DNA from: Glutamicibacter sp. JC586 | Lineage (GTDB): Bacteria > Actinomycetota > Actinomycetes > Actinomycetales > Micrococcaceae | Reading direction: 5' to 3' | Length of the DNA: 64,000 bases | Assembly (NCBI RefSeq): GCF_009805585.1 | Contig: NZ_VHIN01000009.1 | Location: 62,001-126,000, forward strand | Position numbers and translations under genes: made by a program | Shown here: positions 21,967 to 30,161 of the stretch, piece after piece | Position numbering within the stretch: the first letter of the stretch is position 1 | How the letters are laid out: each line of letters starts with the position of its first letter | Notes under the pieces: model-generated | Database searches by the model: none | The model's input: the letters and a program-made list of their open reading frames with translations, nothing else | What the model was told of the DNA's origin: nothing

Positions 21967-22014
21967 TCAGGCTCCGCGCCTGATAACTAGTAGAACATCG
22001 AAGTTTGTTTGCAT
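21967..22014 (-). CDS. ilvB leader peptide (15 aa)
   Basis: A 16-codon frame on the minus strand encodes MQTNFDVLLVIRRGA, with five consecutive branched-chain codons (Val-Leu-Leu-Val-Ile, two of the leucines as CTA). It lies 119 bases before the ilvB start and is followed by a terminator hairpin. This is the classic transcription-attenuation arrangement: ribosome stalling on scarce branched-chain tRNAs would favour readthrough. The ribosome-binding site is weak (AGAGG directly before the ATG), so leaderless or near-leaderless translation is possible. Confidence 0.8.
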   Translation of the reverse strand: MQTNFDVLLVIRRGA

Positions 22015-22415
22015 GCCTCTAGTTTTCTCTACCCGAAGGCAAAGAGCAAATAGACGCCCCGACCATCTCATTATATGAGATGGATGTCCAATGTGTGGAC
22101 TCGTGGTTTACCCGGTGAGCATTTTCGCTGCCTCTTGTGGCGAACCGCGTTGAATGAAACGCCTGACAGGGAACGCTGGACAAGCGCAGTAATATACATA
22201 GCTCTCAGCGCAATACTCACCCAGAAGGCCGGCCGAGCGAAAACCGACAGTGACCACACGGGCATGCGGTTTGATATTCGGCGTAGCATCCTGGCTCATA
22301 AATCTCATTCTACTTGTCAATATGACCAATCATGCATCCCATGACATCTCCATGACACATTTCGATTAATGTCACCACTGATCAAATTGTCCAAACTATC
22401 GGTAGAGTAGAAAGC
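22015..22415. other. Divergent intergenic region, ilv leader to the 22416 gene
   Basis: About 400 bp between the ilv leader (reading left) and the conserved hypothetical gene (reading right). It must contain both promoters. Short open frames of about 70 codons on both strands lack ribosome-binding sites and family resemblance. No hairpin terminator is visible. Confidence 0.5.
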
Positions 22416-22877
22416 ATGGACAACCGCCCAGAAGAAAATCCAGCCGAGCAGGTCAAGGCCCGTCTCCACGAGGCCTTCGATTCGCAGATCCCCAACTTCG
22501 CCAGCTACAACCTTGTAGCCGGCACCGGCATTGCCGGTTCGGGTGGTCTAAAGGTCATTGGATATCGGCGCCAGCCCGCAGAACTGATCATTGCCCCGGT
22601 CAATGCCAACGATCTGCGCGCGTCGGAAAATGCCATCAATATCAACAACACGAATGTGAATCAGCTCGCCGAGCTCAGCGATGGCGGCTATGAGGTAGCC
22701 ACCTCCACCGGCCGGGTCTTCCGCTTCAACATCCCGGACAAGCCGAGCATCGATTACCACATCGACGATGCCGTGACCGTCGGCGCGCAGATCGACCAGG
22801 AATCCGATGCCCGGGATTTCGCGGATTTCATGGACCACTTCATGAACACCATCGAGGGCACCGAGAATTTCGTATAG
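22416..22877 (+). CDS. Conserved hypothetical protein
   Basis: The product is 153 residues, acidic, without signal peptide or membrane segment. I do not recognise a domain. The composition and regular alternation (GLKVIGYRRQPAELIIAPV, GYEVATSTGRVFRFNI) indicate a small soluble alpha/beta protein. It ends with an acidic helical tail (FADFMDHFMNTIEG). It sits alone between ilvB and the carotenoid operon, convergent with idi, and may have no link to either. Confidence 0.7.
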   Translation: MDNRPEENPAEQVKARLHEAFDSQIPNFASYNLVAGTGIAGSGGLKVIGYRRQPAELIIAPVNANDLRASENAININNTNVNQLAELSDGGYEVATSTGRVFRFNIPDKPSIDYHIDDAVTVGAQIDQESDARDFADFMDHFMNTIEGTENFV

Positions 22878-22955
22878 CCGCTGGCCTGAGATCCCGGCTG
22901 GCAATGGCCACCGGTGGATGCCCCAGGGCATCGGCCGGTGGCCATTGCCACAGCG

Positions 22956-23477
22956 CTAGCCTCGACTTCGGTAGAGCTCCATGCCATTGGCCTGCATGAC
23001 CAGCCACGGACTGAATGCCCAGGGAGTTGCCCTCACCGATTGGGCCAGGGCCCCGGGCTCCACCCAGCAGTAATCCATGACTTCCTCCGGATTCGCGGCG
23101 ATCTCTCCTGCCGCGATCGCCGTGAATACCGGGCAGATTTCATTCTCCACGATGCCCGAGGCATCCACGGCCCGGTAGCGGAAGTCCGGAAGCGCCATCC
23201 GCACGTCCCGGACCTCCAGGCCCAGCTCCCCCTGTGCGTGGCGCGCCAGGGCACGCTCCAGGTCCTCCCCCGGCTGCGGATGTCCGCAAAAGGAATTAGT
23301 CCACACTCCCGGCCAGGTCAGTTTTCCCAAAGCCCGGCGGGTGGCCAGTACCTGCCCGGCATCGTTGATCACATGGCAGGAGAAAGCCTGGTGCAAGGGG
23401 GTATTTGTGCTATGCACCGTCTGCTTGGACTGCGTGCCGATGGGCTGGCCATCGGCGGAAAGCAAGATGACATCCAT
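22956..23477 (-). CDS. idi: Isopentenyl-diphosphate delta-isomerase, type 1
   Basis: Interconverts IPP and DMAPP to prime isoprenoid chains. The 173-residue NUDIX-fold protein has WTNSFCGHPQPGE, which holds the catalytic Cys and a metal His, and the IVENEICPVF block with the catalytic Glu. It is the last gene of the carotenoid operon, 26 bases after crtEb. It raises DMAPP supply for GGPP and for the two C5 units added by CrtEb. Confidence 0.94.
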   Translation of the reverse strand: MDVILLSADGQPIGTQSKQTVHSTNTPLHQAFSCHVINDAGQVLATRRALGKLTWPGVWTNSFCGHPQPGEDLERALARHAQGELGLEVRDVRMALPDFRYRAVDASGIVENEICPVFTAIAAGEIAANPEEVMDYCWVEPGALAQSVRATPWAFSPWLVMQANGMELYRSRG

Positions 23478-23503
23478 TCTTTGCCTCTACTTCTTGATTG
23501 TGG

Positions 23504-24367
23504 TTAGCCCGTGAACAAGGCGGTGGAAATGAGCAGCATGGTCAGCAGGAATCCGCACAGGTAGTTAATCCACAAAAATCTCTTCCACGCCCGGTTAACC
23601 GTACCCGACGAGTCATCGTCCACGCCCACATGCGGGAGCACATTGAGCACATAGGGCACAGCCAGCAGGCCGGCCAGCCGCGGCAGGCCCGACACGCCGA
23701 AAAAGATCATGGCTCCGGCCAGCACATAGGCGCCAAGCACCAGGAACACCGTGGGGCGCGCGCCCAGGGATGCCGCGATGGACCCGAGCTTCGCTGCGCG
23801 ATCGGGGATGATGTCCTGCACTGCGCCCAAGGCATGGCTGGCCACGCCCCACAGCAGGAACGCGCCGAAAACCATCCACTGGGTCCGGTGCACGGGAGCA
23901 CCGGCCAGGACCCACCCGTAGACCGCCGGGGAGACAAAGTGCACGGCGCTGGTCAGCGAATCCAGCCCGGCCCGCTCCTTGAACCGCAGGACAGGGAGGC
24001 TGTAGGCCAGCACGGCGGCCATCGAGCCCGCCAGCACCACATTGGCTGCCAGATCGCCGGCCAGCACCAGCACGGCCAGGAACGGTGCGGCCAGCACCAG
24101 GCAGGCCAGCAGGATCATTCGATGGCTCTGCCGGGCCAGCAGCGCGCCTTCGATGCCGCCCTTGCGCGGGTTGCGCAAATCGGACTCGTAGTCGAAGACG
24201 TCATTGACCCCGTACATCACCAGGTTGTAAGGGAACAAGAAGAAGAGGCTGCCCACGATGAGCATCGCATCGAGCCCGCCGCCGGCCAAGAGATAGGCGG
24301 CTGCGAAGGGATAGGCGGTATTCACCCACGACACCGGCCGCGAGGTGGCCAGAATGGCGCGAATCAT
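23504..24367 (-). CDS. crtEb: Lycopene elongase (UbiA-family prenyltransferase)
   Basis: Adds C5 units to both ends of lycopene to make the C50 precursor flavuxanthin-type carotenoid. The 287-residue membrane protein has about eight membrane helices. The first Asp-rich prenyl-diphosphate motif is NDVFDYESD (about 55-63), and a second Asp motif near QDIIPDRAAK completes the UbiA pattern. Its ATG overlaps the crtYf stop (ATGA). Clustering with crtYe/crtYf and idi identifies it as CrtEb rather than another UbiA member. Confidence 0.93.
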   Translation of the reverse strand: MIRAILATSRPVSWVNTAYPFAAAYLLAGGGLDAMLIVGSLFFLFPYNLVMYGVNDVFDYESDLRNPRKGGIEGALLARQSHRMILLACLVLAAPFLAVLVLAGDLAANVVLAGSMAAVLAYSLPVLRFKERAGLDSLTSAVHFVSPAVYGWVLAGAPVHRTQWMVFGAFLLWGVASHALGAVQDIIPDRAAKLGSIAASLGARPTVFLVLGAYVLAGAMIFFGVSGLPRLAGLLAVPYVLNVLPHVGVDDDSSGTVNRAWKRFLWINYLCGFLLTMLLISTALFTG

Positions 24368-24723
24368 GGTTGCGGGGTCCTTCCGGTTGGCTTAGCAGAA
24401 CGCTGGCTGGCTGCGCGGCGGCGCTCCAGCGGCTCGGTGAGCCACCAGAGCCCCGGAACCAGGAGCACCGCGCAGGCGGCGTAGAAGAAATCCTCGATCG
24501 GCGCCAAGCCCACCCGGACCCCGGACAGCGCGTGGCTTCCATAGTCGAACAGGCCCGCGGCAATCATCAGGTTGTCGAAGACCGCGGTGAGCAGCAGCAT
24601 CAGGCCCATGGCCAGCAGCATGGGCCGCGCCACGGTGCGCAGCCGCCGTCGGCTGGCCAGCAGCCCCGCCAGGAACACGAGGCTGGCCGCGGCGAGGAAC
24701 CACAGGCTCATTTCAAGAAACAT
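24364..24723 (-). CDS. crtYf: C50 carotenoid cyclase subunit f
   Basis: One half of the heterodimeric C50 epsilon-cyclase that closes the rings of decaprenoxanthin. The 119-residue, three-helix membrane protein carries DNLMIAAGLFDY and PIEDFFYA, the lycopene-cyclase-domain signatures. Its start lies inside the end of crtYe (11-base overlap) and its stop overlaps crtEb. The C-terminus is a short Arg/Pro-rich tail. Confidence 0.92.
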   Translation of the reverse strand: MFLEMSLWFLAAASLVFLAGLLASRRRLRTVARPMLLAMGLMLLLTAVFDNLMIAAGLFDYGSHALSGVRVGLAPIEDFFYAACAVLLVPGLWWLTEPLERRRAASQRSAKPTGRTPQP

Positions 24724-25075
24724 TGCCCGGCTCCTTGGGATTGGTGCGGCCGCCGCGGCTGGGGCGCGGGCTTCGGGCGCCGAGCCGGTGCGTGCCGGCC
24801 ACGGCGATCATCGAGCAGTAGCAGAGGAAAATCAGGAAGAACACCTCTTCCAGCGGGAATTGCTCGCCCACCATGATCCCGGTCATCAGCTCGGATTCCT
24901 TGTGCACGAAAATCCCGCGTTCGATGGCCATCACATCCCAGAGCACGAAGAACCCGGTGCCCGCGGCCAAGCACAGCAGCGCCCGCAGCGGCGCAGCGAA
25001 GACGAAGAGCGTGAACCGGGCATCGAGCAATGCCATGCAGGCCAGAAGGAAAAGCAGGATGCTCAGGTAGATCAT
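24713..25075 (-). CDS. crtYe: C50 carotenoid cyclase subunit e
   Basis: Partner of CrtYf. The 120-residue membrane protein has three helices, the WDVMAIERGIF motif (about 46-56) and PLEEVFFLIF (about 74-83), both hallmarks of the heterodimeric lycopene/C50 cyclases. Its ATG overlaps the crtI stop. The order crtI-crtYe-crtYf-crtEb is the one known from C50-producing corynebacteria and Arthrobacter relatives. Confidence 0.92.
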   Translation of the reverse strand: MIYLSILLFLLACMALLDARFTLFVFAAPLRALLCLAAGTGFFVLWDVMAIERGIFVHKESELMTGIMVGEQFPLEEVFFLIFLCYCSMIAVAGTHRLGARSPRPSRGGRTNPKEPGNVS

Positions 25076-26664
25076 GCCCCCGCCTCCCCTTCAGAGCCGG
25101 CCAGCGGCTGCTCGCGCAGCGGGCCCGGGCCGGCGAGGCCCAGCACGGCCTTGGCCGCCAGCTCCCCGCTGATCAAGCACATGGGTACGCCGATGCCCGG
25201 GCGCACGGTGCTGCCGGCATAGTGCAGTCCCGAGACCTTGGTGCTGTGATTGCCTGGGCGCAGCATGGCGCTTTGCCCCAGCGTGTGGGCCAGCCCGAGG
25301 GCCCCGCCGCGGTAGGCCCCGTACTGCTGTTCGAAATCCGCGGGCCCGATGCTCTGGCGCACCACGATGCGCTCGCGCAGGTCTTGGATCCCGGCCCAGG
25401 CGGCGAGCTGGTCGATGGCCGCGTCGGCCACCTGTTCCACCATGCTCTCCCCGTTGCCGTCGGCACCGCCATGGCCCCATTCAGGGGCGGCCGGGGCGGG
25501 GACGAGGATGAACAGGTTCTCGCAGCCCTGTGGCGCGACGCCGGGATCCGTGGCGCTAGGCTTGCACACGTAGATGCTGGTTTCCCCCTGCAGGGCGCGC
25601 CCCTGGCGGATGCGCGCGAAATTATCGGCCCAATCACGGGTGAACAGCAGGTTGTGGTGCCGCAATTCCGGCAGTTCCCCGGTGACGCCCAAGCACACCA
25701 GGACCGCGCTGGGCCCAGGGTCCCGGCGCGCGAAGCGGCGCGCCGAATGGGTTTGCAGGCGTTCTGGGAGCAGCTGGCGATCAAGATGCTGCGCATCCGC
25801 CGCGGCGATGACATGCTGCGCCGGGGTCCGATGGCATTGGCCGTGCGCATCGATCCATTCCACCGCGGTGACCGCGGCCTGGCCCCTGGAGCTGGTCTCG
25901 ATGGCGGTGGCCGTGGCGCCCAATCTGATGTCCGCCCCGTGCTGCGCCGCTAGATCGGCCATGGCATCCGCCAGCGCGGCGAACCCGCCCATCGGGTACT
26001 TGACGCCGTCGGTCAAATCCAGGTGGCTCATCAGCTGGTACAGCGCCGGGGTGCGCTCCGGGCTGGACCCGAGGAACACGGCCGGATAGCCCAGGATCTG
26101 GCGCAATTCCGTGCTCTGGAAACGCCGCGCGAGATACTTCTCCAAGCTCGATCCCAGCAGCGGCGCCAGCTGCGGGAGCCGGCGCAGGATCGCGGGCTTG
26201 AGCAGTGATCCCAGCGAGCTGAAATCATCGTACAAGAAGTGCTGGAGGGCCAGTTCATAGCCTTCGCGCCCGGTGCGCAGGTACTCGTCCAGGGCGGGCG
26301 CGCTGCCGGGTTCCAGGGTCTCGAACAACTCGCGGACCGTGGTGCCGGTGCCCACGTCCACCGGTGCCTGCCGCCCCTGGAAAAAGGTGCGGTAGCCGAT
26401 GGGCAAGGAGCGCAGATCCAGTTGCTCGCTGGCGCTGGTTCCCATCAGGGAGAACCAGTGCTCGAAGACCTCCGGCATGAGGTACCACGACGGGCCGGTG
26501 TCGAATCGGAAGCCGTCGCGCTCGAGGCGTCCCGAGCGGCCCCCGACATGGTTGTGCTGCTCCAGCAGCGTGACCTTGCATCCTCGGGCCGCGAGCAGCC
26601 CTGCGCTGGCCAGTCCGGAGAATCCGGCGCCGATGACCACGACGTCCTGCGGCGCGCCGCTCAT
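25072..26664 (-). CDS. crtI: Phytoene desaturase (lycopene-forming)
   Basis: A FAD-dependent desaturase converting phytoene to lycopene. The 530-residue protein starts with the dinucleotide-binding motif VVVIGAGFSGLASAGLLA, followed by GGRSGRLERDGFRFDTGPSWY. It ends with GLHYAGSTVRPGIGVPMCLISG, the C-terminal bacterial phytoene-desaturase signature. Length and motifs are complete. It overlaps crtB and crtYe by four bases each. Confidence 0.95.
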   Translation of the reverse strand: MSGAPQDVVVIGAGFSGLASAGLLAARGCKVTLLEQHNHVGGRSGRLERDGFRFDTGPSWYLMPEVFEHWFSLMGTSASEQLDLRSLPIGYRTFFQGRQAPVDVGTGTTVRELFETLEPGSAPALDEYLRTGREGYELALQHFLYDDFSSLGSLLKPAILRRLPQLAPLLGSSLEKYLARRFQSTELRQILGYPAVFLGSSPERTPALYQLMSHLDLTDGVKYPMGGFAALADAMADLAAQHGADIRLGATATAIETSSRGQAAVTAVEWIDAHGQCHRTPAQHVIAAADAQHLDRQLLPERLQTHSARRFARRDPGPSAVLVCLGVTGELPELRHHNLLFTRDWADNFARIRQGRALQGETSIYVCKPSATDPGVAPQGCENLFILVPAPAAPEWGHGGADGNGESMVEQVADAAIDQLAAWAGIQDLRERIVVRQSIGPADFEQQYGAYRGGALGLAHTLGQSAMLRPGNHSTKVSGLHYAGSTVRPGIGVPMCLISGELAAKAVLGLAGPGPLREQPLAGSEGEAGA

Positions 26665-27602
26665 TTGCTGCCCCCTGCCTGCGTCTTGGCTTCCCTGGGT
26701 CCTGCCCAGGGCACGAGCACCCGCGCGGCGATCAGCGCCTTGCGGCCGGTGGAGACCGAGATGCGGGTGCGCAGCAGCTCCTTCGCGGGGGCCGCGGCCA
26801 GTTGGCGGTTTAGCTCCCGGAAGAGGTCATGGGCCAGGCGGACGGCACGGGCTGCCGGCGGAGCCAGCAGTTCCAGCCCGGAACGCGCGGTGGCCAGGTC
26901 GGCATCGATCTGCTGGACCAGCAGGGCCTTGTCCCCCTCGCCGAAGTCCCGCGCGTCGATGCCCGGGAAATAGGCGCGCCCCAGATCCAGGCTGTCCTGG
27001 GCCAGATCGCGCAGGAAGTTGACCTTCTGAAAGGCCGCCCCGAGACTGCGGGCCGAACGCTGGGCCTGTTCCACCTGCTCCGGGCGCAGCTCGGGGGCCG
27101 AGTCCATGGCGCGGAAGACCTGCAGGCACATCAGCCCGATGACTTCGGCCGAGCCGTAGATGTAGTGCTCCAGGCTGTGCGCGTCGTGGGTTGATGTCGT
27201 CAGGTCCGCCCGCATGGAGCAGAAGAAGGGGGTGGTCAGCTCGGTGCCGATGCCGGTGGCCCGGGCGGAGAGCGCGAAGGCATGCACCACCATGTTGGTG
27301 CTGTAGCCGCGCTGCATCGCGCGCCGGGTTTCGGCTTCCAGGTCATCCAGGCAGGCCGCGATGTCCCCGGCGTCCAGGCCGGCCTGCTGCGCCACCCCGT
27401 CCACGATTTCATCGGCGAGCCGCACCAGGGCGTAGATGTTGGCGATATGCGTGGCGCTGACCGCATCCAGCAGCCGGCAGGCCAGCGAGAAGGAAGTGGA
27501 GTACTGCTCGAGCAGCACCTTGGCGCTGCGCTGGGCGGTCAGCGAGTACCGCTGCAATGCCGGGGCTTGCGGGGCGATGCCCCGGGGCTTGATCAGGTTC
27601 AT
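26661..27602 (-). CDS. crtB: Phytoene synthase
   Basis: Joins two GGPP to phytoene. The 313-residue squalene/phytoene-synthase fold shows the first Asp motif RLADEIVDG (about 67-75) and the second block NFLRDLAQDSLDLGRAYFP (about 197-215) with its metal-binding Asp residues. It overlaps crtE by four bases (ATGA) upstream and crtI downstream. Confidence 0.95.
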   Translation of the reverse strand: MNLIKPRGIAPQAPALQRYSLTAQRSAKVLLEQYSTSFSLACRLLDAVSATHIANIYALVRLADEIVDGVAQQAGLDAGDIAACLDDLEAETRRAMQRGYSTNMVVHAFALSARATGIGTELTTPFFCSMRADLTTSTHDAHSLEHYIYGSAEVIGLMCLQVFRAMDSAPELRPEQVEQAQRSARSLGAAFQKVNFLRDLAQDSLDLGRAYFPGIDARDFGEGDKALLVQQIDADLATARSGLELLAPPAARAVRLAHDLFRELNRQLAAAPAKELLRTRISVSTGRKALIAARVLVPWAGPREAKTQAGGSK

Positions 27603-28708
27603 CGGCTTCGATTCAGAATCAGGTGGCTGCAGGTGCGAAGGAGCGCCTGGGCCTCATCGGGCAGATCGAGGAAGGCCACCGAGCCGGTGGCCCGCGCGCA
27701 CAATTGCTCGGCAAGCTGCCGGGCGAAGCGCTCGGCCCCCTGGGCCGTCAATTCCGCGCGGATTTGCTGGGCTGGAATGCGGCCGGACCGGAACTCGGCC
27801 AGCAGCGCCGCGAACTCGGGCTGCTCGGCGGCCAGCGCCAGCAAGATGGTGCTCTTGAATTCACGCAGGTCCGATTCCACGGACTTCCCGGTGCGCATCG
27901 GATCCCCGAAGGTGCCCAGCACATCGTCGATGACCTGGTAGGCCACGCCGAGCTGGCACCCCACGGTGCCCAGGTCATCGGCCTGCGAGCTGGAAGCCCC
28001 GGCCAGCAGCGCCCCGGCCTGCAGCGGCAGCTGGAAGGAGTAGGCCGCGGTCTTCAGCTGCTCCATGCGCAGCACTTCGCTGGTGGTCGCCGGCGTGGCG
28101 CCCAGGGAGAAGAGCAGGTCCTCGAGTTCGCCGGCCCCTGCCTGCTCGATGCCCTGGAAGAAAGCCTGCTCAACTGCGGCTTCCGCGTCGGTCCCCGCGG
28201 CGGCCTTGATGGCGTGCTTGATGGCCTCATTGATCAGCAGGTCCCCGGCGATGATCGCCACCGAGTTCCCGGCATGCTCGGCCTCGGCCAGGCTCCGCCC
28301 GGCCGCCCTCGCCTGATCCCGGTAGCGCGCCGAGATGGTCGGTTCGGAACGGCGCACGAAGTCCCTGTCCACCACGTCGTCGTGGATCAGCAGGGCGGTG
28401 TGCAGCAGCTCGAAGGCGCACCCCAGGTCAATGGCCCGCGCTTCGTTGCGGCCGCCGAAAGCGCGGTAGCCGAGCATGACCAAAGCCGGGCGCATCATCT
28501 TTCCGGTGGCCAGGCCGCCGGAGATTTCCGTCCAGAGCTCGGCGGCGGTCCGCGAGTAGGCGGCTGCCCGCGCTTGCGCCTGCGCCCCGATCTGGGCCAG
28601 GCGCTGGCTGATGGCCGCGCGGGTGGGGTCGTCGATGAGCCGGGCCTCGGCGCTCTTCGGCTGGGCGTCGGCAGGTTGGCCGCGATGGCTTCGTGTGTGC
28701 GTGGTCAT
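27599..28708 (-). CDS. crtE: Geranylgeranyl diphosphate synthase
   Basis: A polyprenyl synthase supplying C20 diphosphate to CrtB. The 369-residue protein has the first Asp-rich motif LLIHDDVVDRD and the second motif QVIDDVLGTFGD, followed by GKSVESDLREFK. An N-terminal extension of about 30 polar residues is not conserved in the family. It starts three bases after the MarR stop, making marR the first gene of the operon. Confidence 0.94.
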   Translation of the reverse strand: MTTHTRSHRGQPADAQPKSAEARLIDDPTRAAISQRLAQIGAQAQARAAAYSRTAAELWTEISGGLATGKMMRPALVMLGYRAFGGRNEARAIDLGCAFELLHTALLIHDDVVDRDFVRRSEPTISARYRDQARAAGRSLAEAEHAGNSVAIIAGDLLINEAIKHAIKAAAGTDAEAAVEQAFFQGIEQAGAGELEDLLFSLGATPATTSEVLRMEQLKTAAYSFQLPLQAGALLAGASSSQADDLGTVGCQLGVAYQVIDDVLGTFGDPMRTGKSVESDLREFKSTILLALAAEQPEFAALLAEFRSGRIPAQQIRAELTAQGAERFARQLAEQLCARATGSVAFLDLPDEAQALLRTCSHLILNRSR

Positions 28709-28711
28709 TGG

Positions 28712-29203
28712 TCACTGCTCCGGGGGCGTGGTGGGGGTGGATGTGGGGACTGCGGGCGCCGTCGCGCCGGTGGCTTCCAGCTCCCGATGGATCTGGGCCA
28801 GCAGCTGGCCCAGCGCGAGGCGGGTCGGCTCATCGAGCTGGGAGTAGAACCGGTGCAGGCCGCGCAGGAGCACCATCGAGGCGCCGGCGTTCCCGGGGAA
28901 TGCGCGGCCCGGGCGCACCAGTGTCCGGCGTCGATCCGATCCGTGGTGCTCGCGCTGGACCATCTGCCTGGCCTCGAGGCGATCGAGCACCGAGGTGATC
29001 CCGGCCGAGGAAAGCCCCAGTTCCCGGGCGAGTTCGCCGGGGCTGGGCGTTTGCCGGGAGCGCAGGAGGTTCACGGCCCGCAGATCTGTATCGTTCAGGT
29101 TGAGGCTGGAACGAAAACGCACTTCACTCTGTGCATAGGCACGCTGCAGGCCCAGGAGCACCCGGAACAAATCCGAGGTTCGAAGCGGTGGTGTGTGGCG
29201 CAT
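28712..29203 (-). CDS. MarR-family regulator heading the carotenoid operon
   Basis: A winged-helix regulator of 163 residues. The HTH is at about 57-85 (PGELARELGLSSAGITSVLDRLEARQMVQR) with the wing SDRRRTLV. A CrtR-like MarR repressor controls the C50 operon in corynebacteria; here the gene is co-directional and first in the operon, which suggests autoregulation. The ATG at 29203 is used; a GTG six bases upstream is equally possible because no strong Shine-Dalgarno site is present. The C-terminal tail is Thr/Pro/Ala-rich. Candidate operator repeats lie just upstream. Confidence 0.88.
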   Translation of the reverse strand: MRHTPPLRTSDLFRVLLGLQRAYAQSEVRFRSSLNLNDTDLRAVNLLRSRQTPSPGELARELGLSSAGITSVLDRLEARQMVQREHHGSDRRRTLVRPGRAFPGNAGASMVLLRGLHRFYSQLDEPTRLALGQLLAQIHRELEATGATAPAVPTSTPTTPPEQ

Positions 29204-29211
29204 GATCACTT

Positions 29212-29272
29212 ATCTCGAAAGGTTGATATTTAGCTTATCTAGATACATCATTGTTTAACTATCTCGTTTTGT
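29212..29272. promoter_or_regulatory. Candidate MarR operator between the crt operon and tspO
   Basis: The divergent intergenic region is A+T-rich and holds a perfect 10-bp palindrome TATCTAGATA (29236-29245). Related half-sites TTATCTC and CTATCTCG lie on either side. The position between the divergent starts at 29203 and 29316 fits an operator controlling both. The repeats are visible; binding by the adjacent MarR protein is inferred. Confidence 0.55.
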
Positions 29273-29315
29273 CGACCCGGATTTGGAAATCTTTGAAGAA
29301 CCTGTGGAGGACCCC

Positions 29316-30161
29316 GTGAATCGATCGCCTAACCCCGCACTATCGCCCGGCGCGCAGCGCATCGGTGATCCGCTATGGACCACCCCGTTGCTCACCGCCC
29401 TATCCCTGCTCATTGCCATCGCCGTATCCTTCATCGGCAGCGGCGCCTTCGGCGGAACCCCGGTCCAGCAAGTTGCCGGCGGCTACCTGAGCGCCGATGC
29501 GACCCTGCTGGCCCCGGCTGGGCCCGCCTTCTCCATCTGGAGCGTGGTCTATACCGGGCTTGCGGTCTATGGCGTCTACCAGCTCACCGCCCCGGGACGG
29601 CGCTCCGGCTGGGGCGCGAAACTCAGGGTTCCCGCGATGATCTCGGCTCTGCTCAACGCCGCCTGGATTTCCGTGGTCCAGCTGGGTTGGCTCGGCTTCA
29701 GCGTGATCGTCATTTTCGCGCTCGTCGCCGTCCTTGCCTGGATGATCCGCCTCATGTCCTCCGGAACCCCGGGCTCACGCACCGAGTACTGGGTGATCTG
29801 GCTGACCTTCGGGCTCTACCTCGGGTGGGTCTGCGTGGCCAGCATCGCGAACGTGGCTGCCTGGCTGCTCTCGCTGGGTGTCGGCGAAGGTGCTCGGTGG
29901 GCCCCCGCAACAGCCGTAGCGCTGCTGGTGGTTGCCGCGCTGGTGGCCATGGCCATCAGCTACTACGTCGGCAATGCCTTCGCCGCCTTGGCCATCAGCT
30001 GGGGCCTGGCCTGGATCGGCGTGAGCCGGTTGGCCGGAAGCAACCCCTCGGAGATCGTTGGCTATGCCTCGCTGGGCTGCGCGCTGGCCGCGTTGCTCGG
30101 CTCGCTGCTGATTGCGTGGCGGCGCCGAACCGCGGCCGGTACCGGAGGGAGAATTTCATGA
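29316..30161 (+). CDS. tspO: TspO/MBR-family membrane protein
   Basis: A tryptophan-rich sensory/translocator-type membrane protein; family members bind porphyrins and lipids and in phototrophs tune pigment synthesis. The GTG at 29316 is chosen because GGAGG lies five bases upstream. The 281-residue product has about eight hydrophobic segments, longer than the five-helix core. It contains APAGPAFSIWSVVYTGLAVY and LNAAWISVVQLGW, which match the TspO core. It is divergent from the carotenoid operon and overlaps the next gene (ATGA), so the two form one unit. Confidence 0.85.
   Translation: MNRSPNPALSPGAQRIGDPLWTTPLLTALSLLIAIAVSFIGSGAFGGTPVQQVAGGYLSADATLLAPAGPAFSIWSVVYTGLAVYGVYQLTAPGRRSGWGAKLRVPAMISALLNAAWISVVQLGWLGFSVIVIFALVAVLAWMIRLMSSGTPGSRTEYWVIWLTFGLYLGWVCVASIANVAAWLLSLGVGEGARWAPATAVALLVVAALVAMAISYYVGNAFAALAISWGLAWIGVSRLAGSNPSEIVGYASLGCALAALLGSLLIAWRRRTAAGTGGRIS

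Noticed and set aside
23498-24484. 328-codon plus-strand frame opposite crtEb
   Set aside because: His/Gln/Gly-rich translation with no domain, antisense to crtEb; another high-G+C shadow.
25030-25953. 307-codon plus-strand frame opposite crtI
   Set aside because: Antisense to clear phytoene desaturase sequence; no ribosome-binding site or recognisable fold.
27623-29233. Long open frame of over 500 codons on the plus strand opposite crtE and marR
   Set aside because: It is antisense to two well-supported genes, low-complexity in composition (Gly, Arg, Ala, Gln), and is the expected by-product of very high G+C at third positions.
29375-30157. Open frame running through tspO in another frame and joining the SDR gene
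   Set aside because: The N-terminal 260 residues are Arg/Ala/Gly-rich nonsense; tspO motifs lie in the other frame and the SDR gene has its own ATG with GGAGG at 30158.
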